The notes under the pieces were generated by a model that saw nothing but the letters and a program-made list of their open reading frames with translations, did no database searches and had not been told where the DNA came from. Shown piece by piece: positions 34,931 to 43,062 of a stretch of DNA of 64,000 bases (position 1 is the first letter of the stretch; the number at the start of each line of letters is the position of its first letter). Position numbers and translations under genes: made by a program. Origin of the DNA: Thiobacillus sp. 65-1059. Its GTDB lineage: Bacteria > Pseudomonadota > Gammaproteobacteria > Burkholderiales > Thiobacillaceae. Location: positions 39,246 through 103,245 of the forward strand of contig MKUE01000099.1 in NCBI GenBank assembly GCA_001897675.1, given 5' to 3'.

Positions 34931-35914
34931 ATGATGGTTTCGTCCCACCCCTATTCCGCGCTGACGCCAGACTGCGCGCTCGATGCGCTCGACAGCACCG
35001 GCTTGCGCGCGGATGGCCGCCTGCTGGCCTTGAACAGCTACGAGAACCGCGTCTACCAGATGGGCGTCGAGGATGCCGCCCCGGTGGTGGTCAAGTTCTA
35101 CCGCCCCGGACGCTGGAGCGATGCGGCGATCCTGGAGGAGCACGCGTACACGATCGAGCTCGCCGCGCGCGAAATTCCGGTGGTGGCGCCGCTGCAACTG
35201 AACGGCGCCACCCTGCATGCCCATGCCGGTTTCCGCTTCGCGGTTTACCCGAAGCAGGGTGGGCGCATGCCCGAGTTCGACCGCGCCGGCACCCTGCAGC
35301 GGATGGGGCGCTTCCTCGGGCGCATCCATGCGGTCGGTGCGCAGGCGGGTTTTTCGCAGCGGCCGACGCTCGACATCGAGACGTTCGGCACCGCGTCGCG
35401 CGATTTCCTGCGCAGCGGCAACTGGCTGCCGTCCGACCTGGCCGCGGCGTGGGACAGCGTGGCCGCCCATGCCCTGCAAAGCGTGGCGCATTGCTACGAG
35501 CGTGCCGGCGCCGTCCGCGTCATCCGCCTGCACGGCGACTGCCATGCCGGCAACGTGCTGTGGACCGAGGCCGGGCCGCATTTCGTCGATTTCGACGACT
35601 GCCGCATGGGCCCCGCGGTGCAGGATCTGTGGATGCTGCTGTCGGGCGAGCGCGGCGAGCAGCAGGCGCAGATGAACGAGATCCTGGCGGGCTACGAGGA
35701 CTTCGCCGAATTCGATCCGCGCGAGCTGCAGCTGGTCGAAGCGCTGAGAACCCTGCGGCTGCTCCACTACGCGGCCTGGCTCGCGCGGCGCTGGGACGAC
35801 CCGGCATTTCCGGCCGCGTTTCCGTGGTTCAATACGCAGCAATACTGGCAGGCGCGCATCCTCGAACTGCGCGAGCAGATCGCGCTGATGGACGAGCCGC
35901 CGCTGGTGGCTTGA
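34931..35914 (+). CDS. srkA: Stress response kinase A-like (SrkA/YihE)
   Basis: A 327-residue protein of the aminoglycoside-phosphotransferase-like kinase family closely resembling SrkA, a cytoplasmic Ser/Thr kinase linked to envelope stress. Seen: LLALNSYENRVYQMGVED (nucleotide loop), VVVKFYRPGRW (lysine), the catalytic loop VIRLHGDCHAGNVLW and the metal motif VDFDDCRMGPAVQDLW. The close ending WFNTQQYWQARILELREQI is family-typical. It is divergent from nrdJ with only 75 bases between starts. Confidence 0.9.
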   Translation: MMVSSHPYSALTPDCALDALDSTGLRADGRLLALNSYENRVYQMGVEDAAPVVVKFYRPGRWSDAAILEEHAYTIELAAREIPVVAPLQLNGATLHAHAGFRFAVYPKQGGRMPEFDRAGTLQRMGRFLGRIHAVGAQAGFSQRPTLDIETFGTASRDFLRSGNWLPSDLAAAWDSVAAHALQSVAHCYERAGAVRVIRLHGDCHAGNVLWTEAGPHFVDFDDCRMGPAVQDLWMLLSGERGEQQAQMNEILAGYEDFAEFDPRELQLVEALRTLRLLHYAAWLARRWDDPAFPAAFPWFNTQQYWQARILELREQIALMDEPPLVA

Positions 35915-35928
35915 AATGCAATTTTTAT

Positions 35929-35990
35929 CCGCGCAGGGCGCGAGGGGCCGCGCAGCAATGCGCTGCGGATTCCCTTCGCGTCCTGCGCGG
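35929..35990. repeat. Long imperfect inverted repeat between srkA and the asnB-like gene
   Basis: The arms CCGCGCAGGGCGCGAGGGG (35929-35947) and its near complement (about 35971-35990, with two mismatches in 19) enclose an inner GC-rich stem around AAT. The structure starts 15 bases after the srkA stop and ends 17 bases before the next start codon. It could be a terminator without T-run, an attenuator, or a palindromic mobile-type repeat. Confidence 0.6.
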
Positions 35991-36007
35991 ATGACAGGGG
36001 GTAGAGA

Positions 36008-37774
36008 ATGTGCGGCATAGCAGGTGAGTTCCGGTTCGACAACACGGCGCCCGATGCGGCGGCGATGACGCGCATGCTGGCCAAGCTGGCGCGGCGCGGG
36101 CCGGACGCCGAAGGCCAGCACGCCGACGGGCCGGTGCGGCTGGGGCACCGGCGGCTGGCGATCATCGATCTGTCGCCGCGCTCGGCCCAACCGATGCTCG
36201 ACGCCGCGACCGGCACCGCGCTGGTGTTCAACGGCACCATCTACAACTACCCGGAGCTGCGCGCCGAACTGATCGCGCGCGGCCACGCCTTCCATTCCGA
36301 CGGCGATACCGAAGTCATACTGCGCGCGTTTCTGGAGTGGGGCGAGGCCTGCGTCGAGCGCCTGCACGGCATGTTCGCTTTCGCCATCTGGAACCGCGAG
36401 ACGCTGCTGCTGGCGCGCGACCGCCTCGGCATCAAGCCGCTGTATTACAGCGAGAATCTCGGCAGCTTCCGCTTCGCCTCGACGCCGCAGGCGCTGACGG
36501 CCGCAGGCGGCGTCGACACCGGCATCGACGCCGTTGCGCTGCATCATCTGTTCACGCTGCATGCGGTGGTGCCGGCGCCGCGCACCATTTTCAACGGCAT
36601 CCGCAAGCTGGCGCCGGGAACGACGCTGACGGTGAACGCGCGCGGCGAGCTCAGCCACCGCAAATACTGGTCGCTCAAGGCGCAGCGTCCGGCGGTGCCG
36701 AAGAGCGAGGCCGAATGGACCGAGGCGATTCACGAAAGCCTCAGGCAGGCGGTCAAGAAGCGCATCGAGATCGCCGACGTCAAGGTCGGCGTGCTGCTTT
36801 CCGGCGGCCTCGATTCGAGCCTGCTGGTGGCGCTGCTGGCGGAGCAGGGAGTGCCCGACCTGATGACGTTTTCGGTGGGTTTCGAGGACCAGCCGGAAGA
36901 GCGCGGCAACGAGTTCGAGTATTCCGACCCGGTGGCGGAGATGTACGGCACCCGCCATCACAAGTACCTGATCCCGAACAGCGAAGTGCTGCGCCGCCTG
37001 CCCGAGGCGGTCGATGCGATGAGCGAGCCGATGTTCGCGCAGGACGCGGTGGCGTTCTACCTGCTGGCCGAGCAGGTCAGCAAGACGGTGAAGGTGGTGC
37101 AAAGCGGGCAGGGCGCGGACGAGGTGTTCGGCGGCTATTTCTGGTATCCGCGGATGGCGGCCGATCCCTCGGGCAGCGCGCTGGAGCGCTTTCGCCGCCA
37201 CTACTTCGACCGCGACCACGACGAGTTCATCGAGATGACCATGCCGGCCTATCACGGCCCCGACTACACGGCGCAGATCGTTGCCGCGCACCTGGCGGAA
37301 CCTTTCGCCGACGAATTCATCGATCAGGTGCTGCGCATGGACACGACCATGCTGATCACCGACGATCCGGTGAAGCGCGTCGACAACATGACCATGGCGT
37401 GGGGGCTGGAGGCGCGGGTGCCCTTCCTCGATCACCGGCTGGTGGAACTTGCGGCGGCAATGCCGGCCGAACTGAAACTGGCTTCCGAGGGCAAGCATGT
37501 GCTGAAAAAAATTGCGCGCGGCCTGATCCCCGACGCGGTGATCGACCGCAAGAAAGGCTACTTTCCCATGCCGGCGCTCAAATATGTGCGCGGCGAATTT
37601 CTGGGCTTCATGCGGGACATCCTGAACTCGCAGGCCTGCCGCGAGCGCGGCCTGTACCACCGCGCCTATGTGAACAGGCTGCTGGCCGCGCCCGAGCAGC
37701 ACCACACCCGCATCCAGGGCAGCAAGCTGTGGCATCTGGCGCTGCTCGAATACTGGCTGCAAAAAAATGCGTAA
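36008..37774 (+). CDS. Glutamine-dependent amidotransferase, asparagine synthetase / NAGGN-amidotransferase-like
   Basis: A 588-residue class II amidotransferase. Cys2 (MCGIAGEFRFD) is the glutaminase nucleophile; RRGPDAEGQHADGPVRLGHRR and FNGTIYNYPELR follow. The synthetase half has the ATP loop VLLSGGLDSSLL and QSGQGADEVFGGYFWYP. The stretch LHAVVPAPRTIFNGIRKLAPG resembles N-acetylglutaminylglutamine amide-forming enzymes (osmoprotectant synthesis) more than AsnB of E. coli. The usual partner synthetase gene is not adjacent, so the product could be asparagine or NAGGN. It overlaps the mltB-like gene by eight bases. Confidence 0.8.
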   Translation: MCGIAGEFRFDNTAPDAAAMTRMLAKLARRGPDAEGQHADGPVRLGHRRLAIIDLSPRSAQPMLDAATGTALVFNGTIYNYPELRAELIARGHAFHSDGDTEVILRAFLEWGEACVERLHGMFAFAIWNRETLLLARDRLGIKPLYYSENLGSFRFASTPQALTAAGGVDTGIDAVALHHLFTLHAVVPAPRTIFNGIRKLAPGTTLTVNARGELSHRKYWSLKAQRPAVPKSEAEWTEAIHESLRQAVKKRIEIADVKVGVLLSGGLDSSLLVALLAEQGVPDLMTFSVGFEDQPEERGNEFEYSDPVAEMYGTRHHKYLIPNSEVLRRLPEAVDAMSEPMFAQDAVAFYLLAEQVSKTVKVVQSGQGADEVFGGYFWYPRMAADPSGSALERFRRHYFDRDHDEFIEMTMPAYHGPDYTAQIVAAHLAEPFADEFIDQVLRMDTTMLITDDPVKRVDNMTMAWGLEARVPFLDHRLVELAAAMPAELKLASEGKHVLKKIARGLIPDAVIDRKKGYFPMPALKYVRGEFLGFMRDILNSQACRERGLYHRAYVNRLLAAPEQHHTRIQGSKLWHLALLEYWLQKNA

Positions 37775-39032
37775 GCGTTTTCTGCTGCTGGCCGCGCTGG
37801 CGGCCTTGCCCGCCCACGCGCAGAGCGGCTTCGACAGCTGGCTCGCCGCCTTCCGCCTGGACGCCGGCGCACAGGGCATTTCCGCCGCCACCCTCGATGC
37901 CGCGCTCGGCGGCATCGCGCCGGTCGAGCGCGTGGTCGAACTCGACCGCCGCCAGCCCGAGTTTCTGCAAACCTTTGCCGATTATCTGGGGCGCCGCGTC
38001 ACCCCGCGCCAGGTTCTGCGCGGCCAGGCCCTGCTGCAGGAGCATGCCGCGCTGTTCGATGCGGTCGAGCGGCAGTACGGCGTTTCCAGGACGGTGCTGA
38101 CGGCGTTCTGGGGGCTGGAAACCAACTACGGCGCCACGCTCGGCAGCCTCAACATTCCGGCCAGCCTGGTCACGCTGGCCTACGACGGGCGGCGCAGCGA
38201 TTTTTTCCGCAGCCAGCTGCTCGACGCGCTGCGCATCATCGACGGCGGGCACGTCGCCGCGACCGACATGAACGGTTCGTGGGCCGGCGCGATGGGGCAC
38301 ATGCAGTTCATGCCGTCGACCTTCCGCGCCTACGCGGTGGATGGCGACGGCGACGGCCGCATCGACCTGTGGCAGTCGCTGCCCGACGCCATGCATTCCG
38401 CCGCGAATTACCTGCAGCGTGCCGGCTGGCGTGCGCATGAACCGGTGGCGCTGGAAGTGCGCCTGCCGCAGGACTTCGACTGGCGCAAAGCGCGCGCGGC
38501 CTACCGCCTGCCGACGGCGGCGTGGGCGGCGCTTGGGGTGCGGCCTGCGGACGGCGCGGCCTTGCCCGCCGTGGCGGGCAAGGCCGCGATCGTGCTGCCG
38601 CAAGGCTGGCAGGGGCCGGCTTTCATGGTGTTCGACAATTTCGACGTGGTGATGCAGTGGAACCGTTCGCAGAGCTACGCGCTGGCGGTGGCGCAGCTGG
38701 CGCGGCAGCTGGCGGGGGGCGGCGCGCTGGCGGCGCCGGCGGGCGAAGCGGGCGCGCTCAGCACGGCGCAACTGCAAGCCATGCAGCAGGCCTTGAACGA
38801 AATGGGCTTCGACGCCGGCACCGCGGATGGCCTGCCCGGCCCGCGCACGCACAGCGCCGTCCGGCGTTACCAGGTGATGCACCAACTGCCGGCCGACGGC
38901 TATCCGGCCCCCAGCGTGCTGGCGCATATCGAACAAACCCGTGCCGCCGCAGCCGCGGCGGACATGCTCGCCCTGACGCCGGCCTTTGCCGCACCGTCCG
39001 GCATGCCCTACCGCGCGCTGCCCACGCCATGA
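37767..39032 (+). CDS. mltB: MltB-family lytic murein transglycosylase with peptidoglycan-binding domain
   Basis: A 421-residue periplasmic enzyme. The signal peptide MRKRFLLLAALAALPAHAQ is followed by the transglycosylase domain with catalytic Glu in TAFWGLETNYGATLG and GAMGHMQFMPSTFRAYAVDGDGDG, which together are the SltB/MltB hallmarks. Residues about 335-395 form a PG_binding_1 domain (STAQLQAMQQALNEMGFDAG, PGPRTHSAVRRYQ). No lipobox is seen, so this is a soluble variant. It cuts glycan strands forming 1,6-anhydromuramyl ends. Confidence 0.92.
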   Translation: MRKRFLLLAALAALPAHAQSGFDSWLAAFRLDAGAQGISAATLDAALGGIAPVERVVELDRRQPEFLQTFADYLGRRVTPRQVLRGQALLQEHAALFDAVERQYGVSRTVLTAFWGLETNYGATLGSLNIPASLVTLAYDGRRSDFFRSQLLDALRIIDGGHVAATDMNGSWAGAMGHMQFMPSTFRAYAVDGDGDGRIDLWQSLPDAMHSAANYLQRAGWRAHEPVALEVRLPQDFDWRKARAAYRLPTAAWAALGVRPADGAALPAVAGKAAIVLPQGWQGPAFMVFDNFDVVMQWNRSQSYALAVAQLARQLAGGGALAAPAGEAGALSTAQLQAMQQALNEMGFDAGTADGLPGPRTHSAVRRYQVMHQLPADGYPAPSVLAHIEQTRAAAAAADMLALTPAFAAPSGMPYRALPTP

Positions 39033-39382
39033 GCCTGGTCTGCTGGAAATGCGGCGCCAGCCTGGCCGGAATGCCGCTGCCGCTGGGGCGGCGCGAGGCG
39101 TGCCCGAGCTGTCGTGCCGAACTGCACGTCTGCAAGGCGTGCCGCCACCATGACGCGCACCGTGCCGGGCAGTGCCGCGAGCTGGCGGCCGAACGCGTCG
39201 CCGACAGGACGCGCGCCAACGATTGCGGCTGGTTCGTGCCGCGGCTGGAAGCCTATCGCGGCGGCGGCGCGGCGATGGCGCAGGCCAGCCGCGGCGCGCT
39301 CGACGCGCTGTTTGCCGGCCAGGCCGGCGGCGAAGCCGCGCCCGCGCCCCCCGCTTCGCTGGACGACCTGTTCAAGAAATGA
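39029..39382 (+). CDS. Cysteine-rich zinc-ribbon-like hypothetical protein
   Basis: A 117-residue protein whose start overlaps the mltB stop as ATGA. Three CxxC-like pairs are present: CWKCG (residues 5-8), CPSCR and CKACRHH, then a fourth cysteine set QCRELAAERVADRTRANDC. This suggests one or two structural zinc sites. The C-terminal half is alanine-rich and ends LDDLFKK. No membrane segment. Function unknown; the pattern resembles small conserved proteins of betaproteobacteria. Confidence 0.7.
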   Translation: MSLVCWKCGASLAGMPLPLGRREACPSCRAELHVCKACRHHDAHRAGQCRELAAERVADRTRANDCGWFVPRLEAYRGGGAAMAQASRGALDALFAGQAGGEAAPAPPASLDDLFKK

Positions 39383-39442
39383 CCGGCTGCAAGCTTCAGG
39401 CAAATCCGTGGATTTTGCGAGAGCGGCCCCCGGCTTTGCGGC

Positions 39443-40117
39443 TCAGGGCTGCATGGCGGCCAGGTAGGCGGCCAGATTGCGGATGTCGGTGTCCTTCAGC
39501 TTGCGCGTGGAGGCGGCCATTCTCGGGTCGATGCGCTCGCCGCTGCCGCTGCGATAGCGTTTCAGCGAGTCCTCCACGTACCGCGTCTGCTGTCCGGCCA
39601 GACGCGGAATCTTGCCGCTGCCGCCGCCGTCCGCGCCATGACAGGCGACGCACAGCGCGGCGTACAGCTGCCTTCCGGCAAGGCTCTGCGGGTTCATGCC
39701 GGCGGGCTTGCGGGTGACCGGCTGCTGCGACAGGAACAGCGCAATGTCGATGCGCTCGTCCGGGCTGAGGGCCTTGATCATCCCCTCCATGAAGGCCGAC
39801 GACTTGCGCTGCCCCAGCACGAACTTGTTCATCTGCTCCAGCAGATAGCCGGCATTCTGGCTGGCCAGATTGGGCACCTCGGCCATTGCGCTGTTGCCGC
39901 CGCTGCCGTGGCAGTGCCGGCACACCGCGGCATCCTTTTGCCCGCGCTGGATCGCGGCCGCCAGCCTGGCCGGGTCCTGGCTGATCTGCGCCAGCTTTTC
40001 GTGCATCGCCTCGGGCGACGGCGCGGCGGGCTTTTCCGCGCTGCGGCTCGGGGCGGCGTGGGCGCAAGCGGCGAAGAGCAGCAGGCTGAAGGTGCAGGAA
40101 AAGCGGATCAGGGGCAT
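39443..40117 (-). CDS. Periplasmic diheme cytochrome c (c4-like)
   Basis: A 224-residue protein with signal peptide (MPLIRFSCTFSLLLFAACAHA) and two heme motifs, CRHCH near residue 66 and CVACH near residue 156, each followed by a Met-containing region (MIKALSPDERIDIALFLS; MAASTRKLKDTDIRNLAAYL). This two-fold repeat is the cytochrome c4 / c553-like architecture, which carries electrons to terminal oxidases or reductases. An eight-base inverted repeat lies 13-36 bases upstream. No oxidase gene is adjacent. Confidence 0.88.
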   Translation of the reverse strand: MPLIRFSCTFSLLLFAACAHAAPSRSAEKPAAPSPEAMHEKLAQISQDPARLAAAIQRGQKDAAVCRHCHGSGGNSAMAEVPNLASQNAGYLLEQMNKFVLGQRKSSAFMEGMIKALSPDERIDIALFLSQQPVTRKPAGMNPQSLAGRQLYAALCVACHGADGGGSGKIPRLAGQQTRYVEDSLKRYRSGSGERIDPRMAASTRKLKDTDIRNLAAYLAAMQP

Positions 40118-40129
40118 GGGGCGCTCTAA

Positions 40130-40153
40130 ATATCATTAAAAGGACAATGATAT
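40130..40153. promoter_or_regulatory. Inverted repeat upstream of the diheme cytochrome gene
   Basis: ATATCATT (40130-40137) and AATGATAT (40146-40153) form a perfect 8-8 palindrome with an eight-base spacer, in an AT-rich patch directly upstream of the cytochrome start at 40117. It may be a regulator binding site; the factor is unknown. Confidence 0.5.
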
Positions 40154-40229
40154 CAACAAATGTTTCGTTTCGGAGCGTGCGCAGGGCGGCCCAGGCGTGG
40201 CGTGCGCGCCCCGGGGCCGGCCCGGGATG

Positions 40230-41129
40230 TCAGTCTTGCGGCCTCGCCCGGCGTCCGCGCAATTGCCGCAGGGCCTGCCATTCGTACAGCAGCAGTCCCG
40301 CGCCGATCAGCGCGATGCCGGCCCAGCCGCTTCCCGGGATCCATTCGTGATTGAGGGCCTGCCCCAGCAGCAGCGCGGAAACCGGAGTGATCAGCGTGAT
40401 CAGGGCGACGCGCCCGGCGTTCAGATGTTTGATGACGAAGTAGTACAGGGTGAAGCCCACCACCGAGCCGAGGATGCCCAGATAGACGATGGCTGCGCCG
40501 GCGCGCAGCGTGGTGGCGGACGGCGGCTGGACGGAGTCGCTCAGCAGCCAGGCCAGCACGAAGCAGGGTGCCGCGACGCCGAGCGATCCGGTGGTGATGG
40601 CGAGCGACGAGGCGCGCAGGTTGAGCCGCTTGATCCACACCAGCCCCAGCGCCTGCACGATCATGCCCGCCACCACGGCGGCGATGCCTGCCGTGGCCTG
40701 GCTGTCTCCCGGCCAGGGCCGGCCAAAAATCAGCCATAGCCCGGCCAGCGCCAGCCCCAGGCCCGCGAGGCGCATCGGAGTGAAGGTGCGCTCGCTTAGC
40801 CACAGCGCCGCGAACACGCCGGTGACCAGCGGCGACAGCCCGAAGATGACCGAAATCAGCCCCGAGGGAATGTGCAGCGCGCCCCAGTAGGTGAGCAGCA
40901 TCGACACGAACAGCGACAGGCCGCTGATCGCGTAAAGCTGCCGCGCGGCCGCGGTGAACGGAAACGGGATGCGGCGGGCGCGCAGCAGCAGCAGGCAGAT
41001 TGCCAGGCCGATCAGCATGCGGGCCATCACCGCGAAGCTGAAGCCGGCGCCTTGCGCGCTCCATTGGATGGCCAGGGGCGTGGTGGACCAGATCAGGATC
41101 ACGCCGGCGTAGGCGGCGGGGACGGACAT
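40230..41129 (-). CDS. EamA/DMT family transporter
   Basis: A 299-residue membrane protein with about ten helices and two EamA repeats: the first ends near SERTFTPMRLAGLGLALAGLW and the second near LGQALNHEWIPGSGWAGIALI. Drug/metabolite transporter family members export amino acids, nucleotides or other small metabolites; the substrate is not predictable here. It is monocistronic between the rnk-like and cytochrome genes. Confidence 0.9.
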   Translation of the reverse strand: MSVPAAYAGVILIWSTTPLAIQWSAQGAGFSFAVMARMLIGLAICLLLLRARRIPFPFTAAARQLYAISGLSLFVSMLLTYWGALHIPSGLISVIFGLSPLVTGVFAALWLSERTFTPMRLAGLGLALAGLWLIFGRPWPGDSQATAGIAAVVAGMIVQALGLVWIKRLNLRASSLAITTGSLGVAAPCFVLAWLLSDSVQPPSATTLRAGAAIVYLGILGSVVGFTLYYFVIKHLNAGRVALITLITPVSALLLGQALNHEWIPGSGWAGIALIGAGLLLYEWQALRQLRGRRARPQD

Positions 41130-41189
41130 CGGGCGCGGGGTCGGGTGGCGGGCGGGATCGCAGCGGGCGCGGCGCGATCCCGGGCGGCG

Positions 41190-41606
41190 TTACAGGGTGT
41201 AGTCCCCCGTGCGCTCGGGCTGATAGGTGACTTCGACGATGCGCGCGCGCACGCTTTGCCCGCCCGGCGCCAGCCATTCGACGTGCTGGCCGACCGTGAG
41301 GCCGAGCACGGCGATGCCGGCCGAGGCCATCACCGACAACTGGCCGGGTGCGCCGGTGAAGTCGCGCGGATAAACCAGCGTCATTTCCACCTCCTTGCCG
41401 GCAGGCTCGACCACGAAGCGGATGCGCGAATTCATGGTGACGACATCGGCCGGCATCTTGTCGGAGGGGAGAATCTGCGCGCGATCGAGCTCATCGCGCA
41501 GCGCATCCACACCGGGGTGGTCGTCGGGCAAGGCCGAGAGCATCGCTTCCAGGCGATCCAGGTCGCTTTCGGATACGGTAATGGCGGGCCGATTGGTGAT
41601 TTCCAT
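41190..41606 (-). CDS. rnk: Rnk-like GreA/GreB C-terminal-domain protein
   Basis: A 138-residue protein of the Rnk family: short N-terminal coiled region (VSESDLDRLEAMLSALPDDHPGVDALRDEL) and a GreA/GreB-like C-terminal domain (FVVEPAGKEVEMTLVYPRDF, MASAGIAVLGLTVGQHVEW). Rnk in E. coli was described as a regulator of nucleoside diphosphate kinase and it binds RNA polymerase near the secondary channel without Gre-type cleavage activity. The ATG with upstream AGGAGC is chosen over one 15 bases upstream. Confidence 0.88.
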   Translation of the reverse strand: MEITNRPAITVSESDLDRLEAMLSALPDDHPGVDALRDELDRAQILPSDKMPADVVTMNSRIRFVVEPAGKEVEMTLVYPRDFTGAPGQLSVMASAGIAVLGLTVGQHVEWLAPGGQSVRARIVEVTYQPERTGDYTL

Positions 41607-41634
41607 GGGGTGCTCCTGCATCAAAGCGCAAATG

Positions 41635-41661
41635 AAAACCGCCCGGGCGAAGCCCAGGCGG
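41635..41661 (-). terminator. Rho-independent terminator between the thioredoxin/HEAT gene and rnk
   Basis: On the minus strand CCGCCTGGGC, a TTC loop, GCCCGGGCGG and TTTTC follow in order; a single G-T pair interrupts the stem. It lies 55 bases downstream of the thioredoxin/HEAT gene stop and 33 bases ahead of rnk. Confidence 0.7.
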
Positions 41662-41690
41662 TACAGATAGGACTGTAGCACCGAAGGGGA

Positions 41691-41696
41691 TGTCAA
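41691..41696 (-). promoter_or_regulatory. Possible -35 element for rnk
   Basis: A perfect TTGACA lies on the minus strand, 85 bases before rnk and within 25 bases of the upstream gene's stop. No strong -10 with ideal spacing follows; TCCTAT at 18 bases is the best. If used, transcripts would begin at or just before the terminator hairpin. Confidence 0.3.
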
Positions 41697-41715
41697 GCCA
41701 GCCCCGCCAGCGGGC

Positions 41716-42351
41716 TCAGGTTTCGGGCAGCCGGTCCAGGCTTTCCGCCGCGATCTCGCGCACGTCCGCATCGTCGTCCGCGGTCCGCGCGTCCAGCCAC
41801 GGCCGCGCCGCAGCCGTGCCGGTCAGTCCCAGGTAATGGCAGGCATCCGCCCGCACCCGCGCGTCGGCATGCTGCGACAGCGCCCCCAGATGCGGCAGCA
41901 ACGCGCGCAGCGTGTCGCTGCCGGCGAAGGCTTCCAGCAGCACGCCGGCCCCCAGCCGCACGTTGAGGCTGGCGTCGACATTGCCGACGATGGGCAGCAC
42001 CGCCGCCAGCAGGGCGGGCTCGGCCTCGATCATTGCCTGCGCGCGCGGCAGCCGGCCTTGCTTCAGCAGCATGTGGAAATAGTCGGCCATCCCCGCGTCG
42101 CTGTCGGCCTTGGCCGCCCACTCGGCGAGTTCGGCCTTGGCGTGCGCGCCGGCGAGCTCGATGCGGCCGATCCGCACCCACGGCACCGAGCGCACCCCCA
42201 GCGCCTGCCCCACCTCGGGATGCTGTTCCAGATTGACCGCTTCGAGGCGGCCGAGCGTGCCCTGCTTGACCAGGTCGGCGAGCGCGGAGAGCATCGCCGG
42301 GCAGTGCGGGCAGTGGGTGGAAAGCAGCAGCAGAGCGTCGGGTGCGGGCAT
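41716..42351 (-). CDS. Thioredoxin-fold protein with HEAT-like repeats
   Basis: A 211-residue protein. Residues 1-75 form a glutaredoxin/thioredoxin-like fold with a CPHC active site (LLLLSTHCPHCPAMLSALAD) and a cis-Pro segment VRSVPWVRIG. Residues 110-205 contain HEAT-like helical repeats (AAVLPIVGNVDASLNVRLGAG, LSQHADARVRADACHYLG, TADDDADVREIAAESL). The combination suggests a redox-active protein that docks onto a partner. It is divergent from a metallo-beta-lactamase gene with 30 bases between starts. Confidence 0.8.
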   Translation of the reverse strand: MPAPDALLLLSTHCPHCPAMLSALADLVKQGTLGRLEAVNLEQHPEVGQALGVRSVPWVRIGRIELAGAHAKAELAEWAAKADSDAGMADYFHMLLKQGRLPRAQAMIEAEPALLAAVLPIVGNVDASLNVRLGAGVLLEAFAGSDTLRALLPHLGALSQHADARVRADACHYLGLTGTAAARPWLDARTADDDADVREIAAESLDRLPET

Positions 42352-42381
42352 GTCGGGGAAGATTCGGCGGATAATCGGTGC

Positions 42382-43020
42382 ATGGAATTTACCATCCTCC
42401 CGGTCACCCCGTACCAACAGAACTGCTCGCTGCTGTGGGACGCAGCGGGCCGCGCCGCGCTGATCGACCCCGGCGGCGAGGCTCCCCGCCTGCTGGCGGA
42501 AGTGGCGCGGCGCAAGCTGAAGCTGCAAAGCATCCTGCTCACCCACGGCCATCTCGACCACGTCGGCGCCGCGCTGGAACTGCGCGCTGCGCTGGGCATC
42601 CCGATCATCGGTCCGCAGCGCGAGGAGCAGTTCTGGCTCGACAGCCTGCCGCAGCAGGCCGAGCTGTTCGGCTTTCCGCCCGCGCAGGCGTTCACCCCGG
42701 ACCAGTGGCTCGCCGACGGCGACCGGGTCGAGGTCGGCAGCGTGCGCCTCGACGTGCTGCACTGCCCCGGCCATACCCCCGGCCATGTGGTGTTCTACCA
42801 GCCGGAGGCGCGGCTCGCCTTCGTCGGCGACGTGCTGTTCAAGGGCTCGATCGGCCGCACCGACTTCCCGCGCGGCGACCATGCGGCCTTGCTGGCGGCC
42901 ATTCGCGACAAACTGTTCCCGCTCGGCGACGACGTGCGCTTCGTGCCGGGGCACAGTGCGATGTCCACTTTCGGACACGAGCGTCGCGAGAACCCCTTCG
43001 TCGGCCCGGCGTCAGACTGA
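42382..43020 (+). CDS. Metallo-beta-lactamase-fold hydrolase (glyoxalase II-like, YcbL type)
   Basis: A 212-residue metallohydrolase. The metal motif LLTHGHLDHVGAALEL (HxHxDH) is complete, followed by LHCPGHTPGHVVFY, FVGDVLFKGSIGRTDFPRG and FVPGHSAMSTFGHERRENPF, the signature of the short single-domain hydroxyacylglutathione-hydrolase relatives. It probably hydrolyses thioesters; the natural substrate is unknown. Forty-two bases separate it from the rhodanese-MBL gene. Confidence 0.92.
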   Translation: MEFTILPVTPYQQNCSLLWDAAGRAALIDPGGEAPRLLAEVARRKLKLQSILLTHGHLDHVGAALELRAALGIPIIGPQREEQFWLDSLPQQAELFGFPPAQAFTPDQWLADGDRVEVGSVRLDVLHCPGHTPGHVVFYQPEARLAFVGDVLFKGSIGRTDFPRGDHAALLAAIRDKLFPLGDDVRFVPGHSAMSTFGHERRENPFVGPASD

Positions 43021-43062
43021 CATCGGGCCCGCGCGCCGCACCAGAAACCCAAGGAGATTGCC

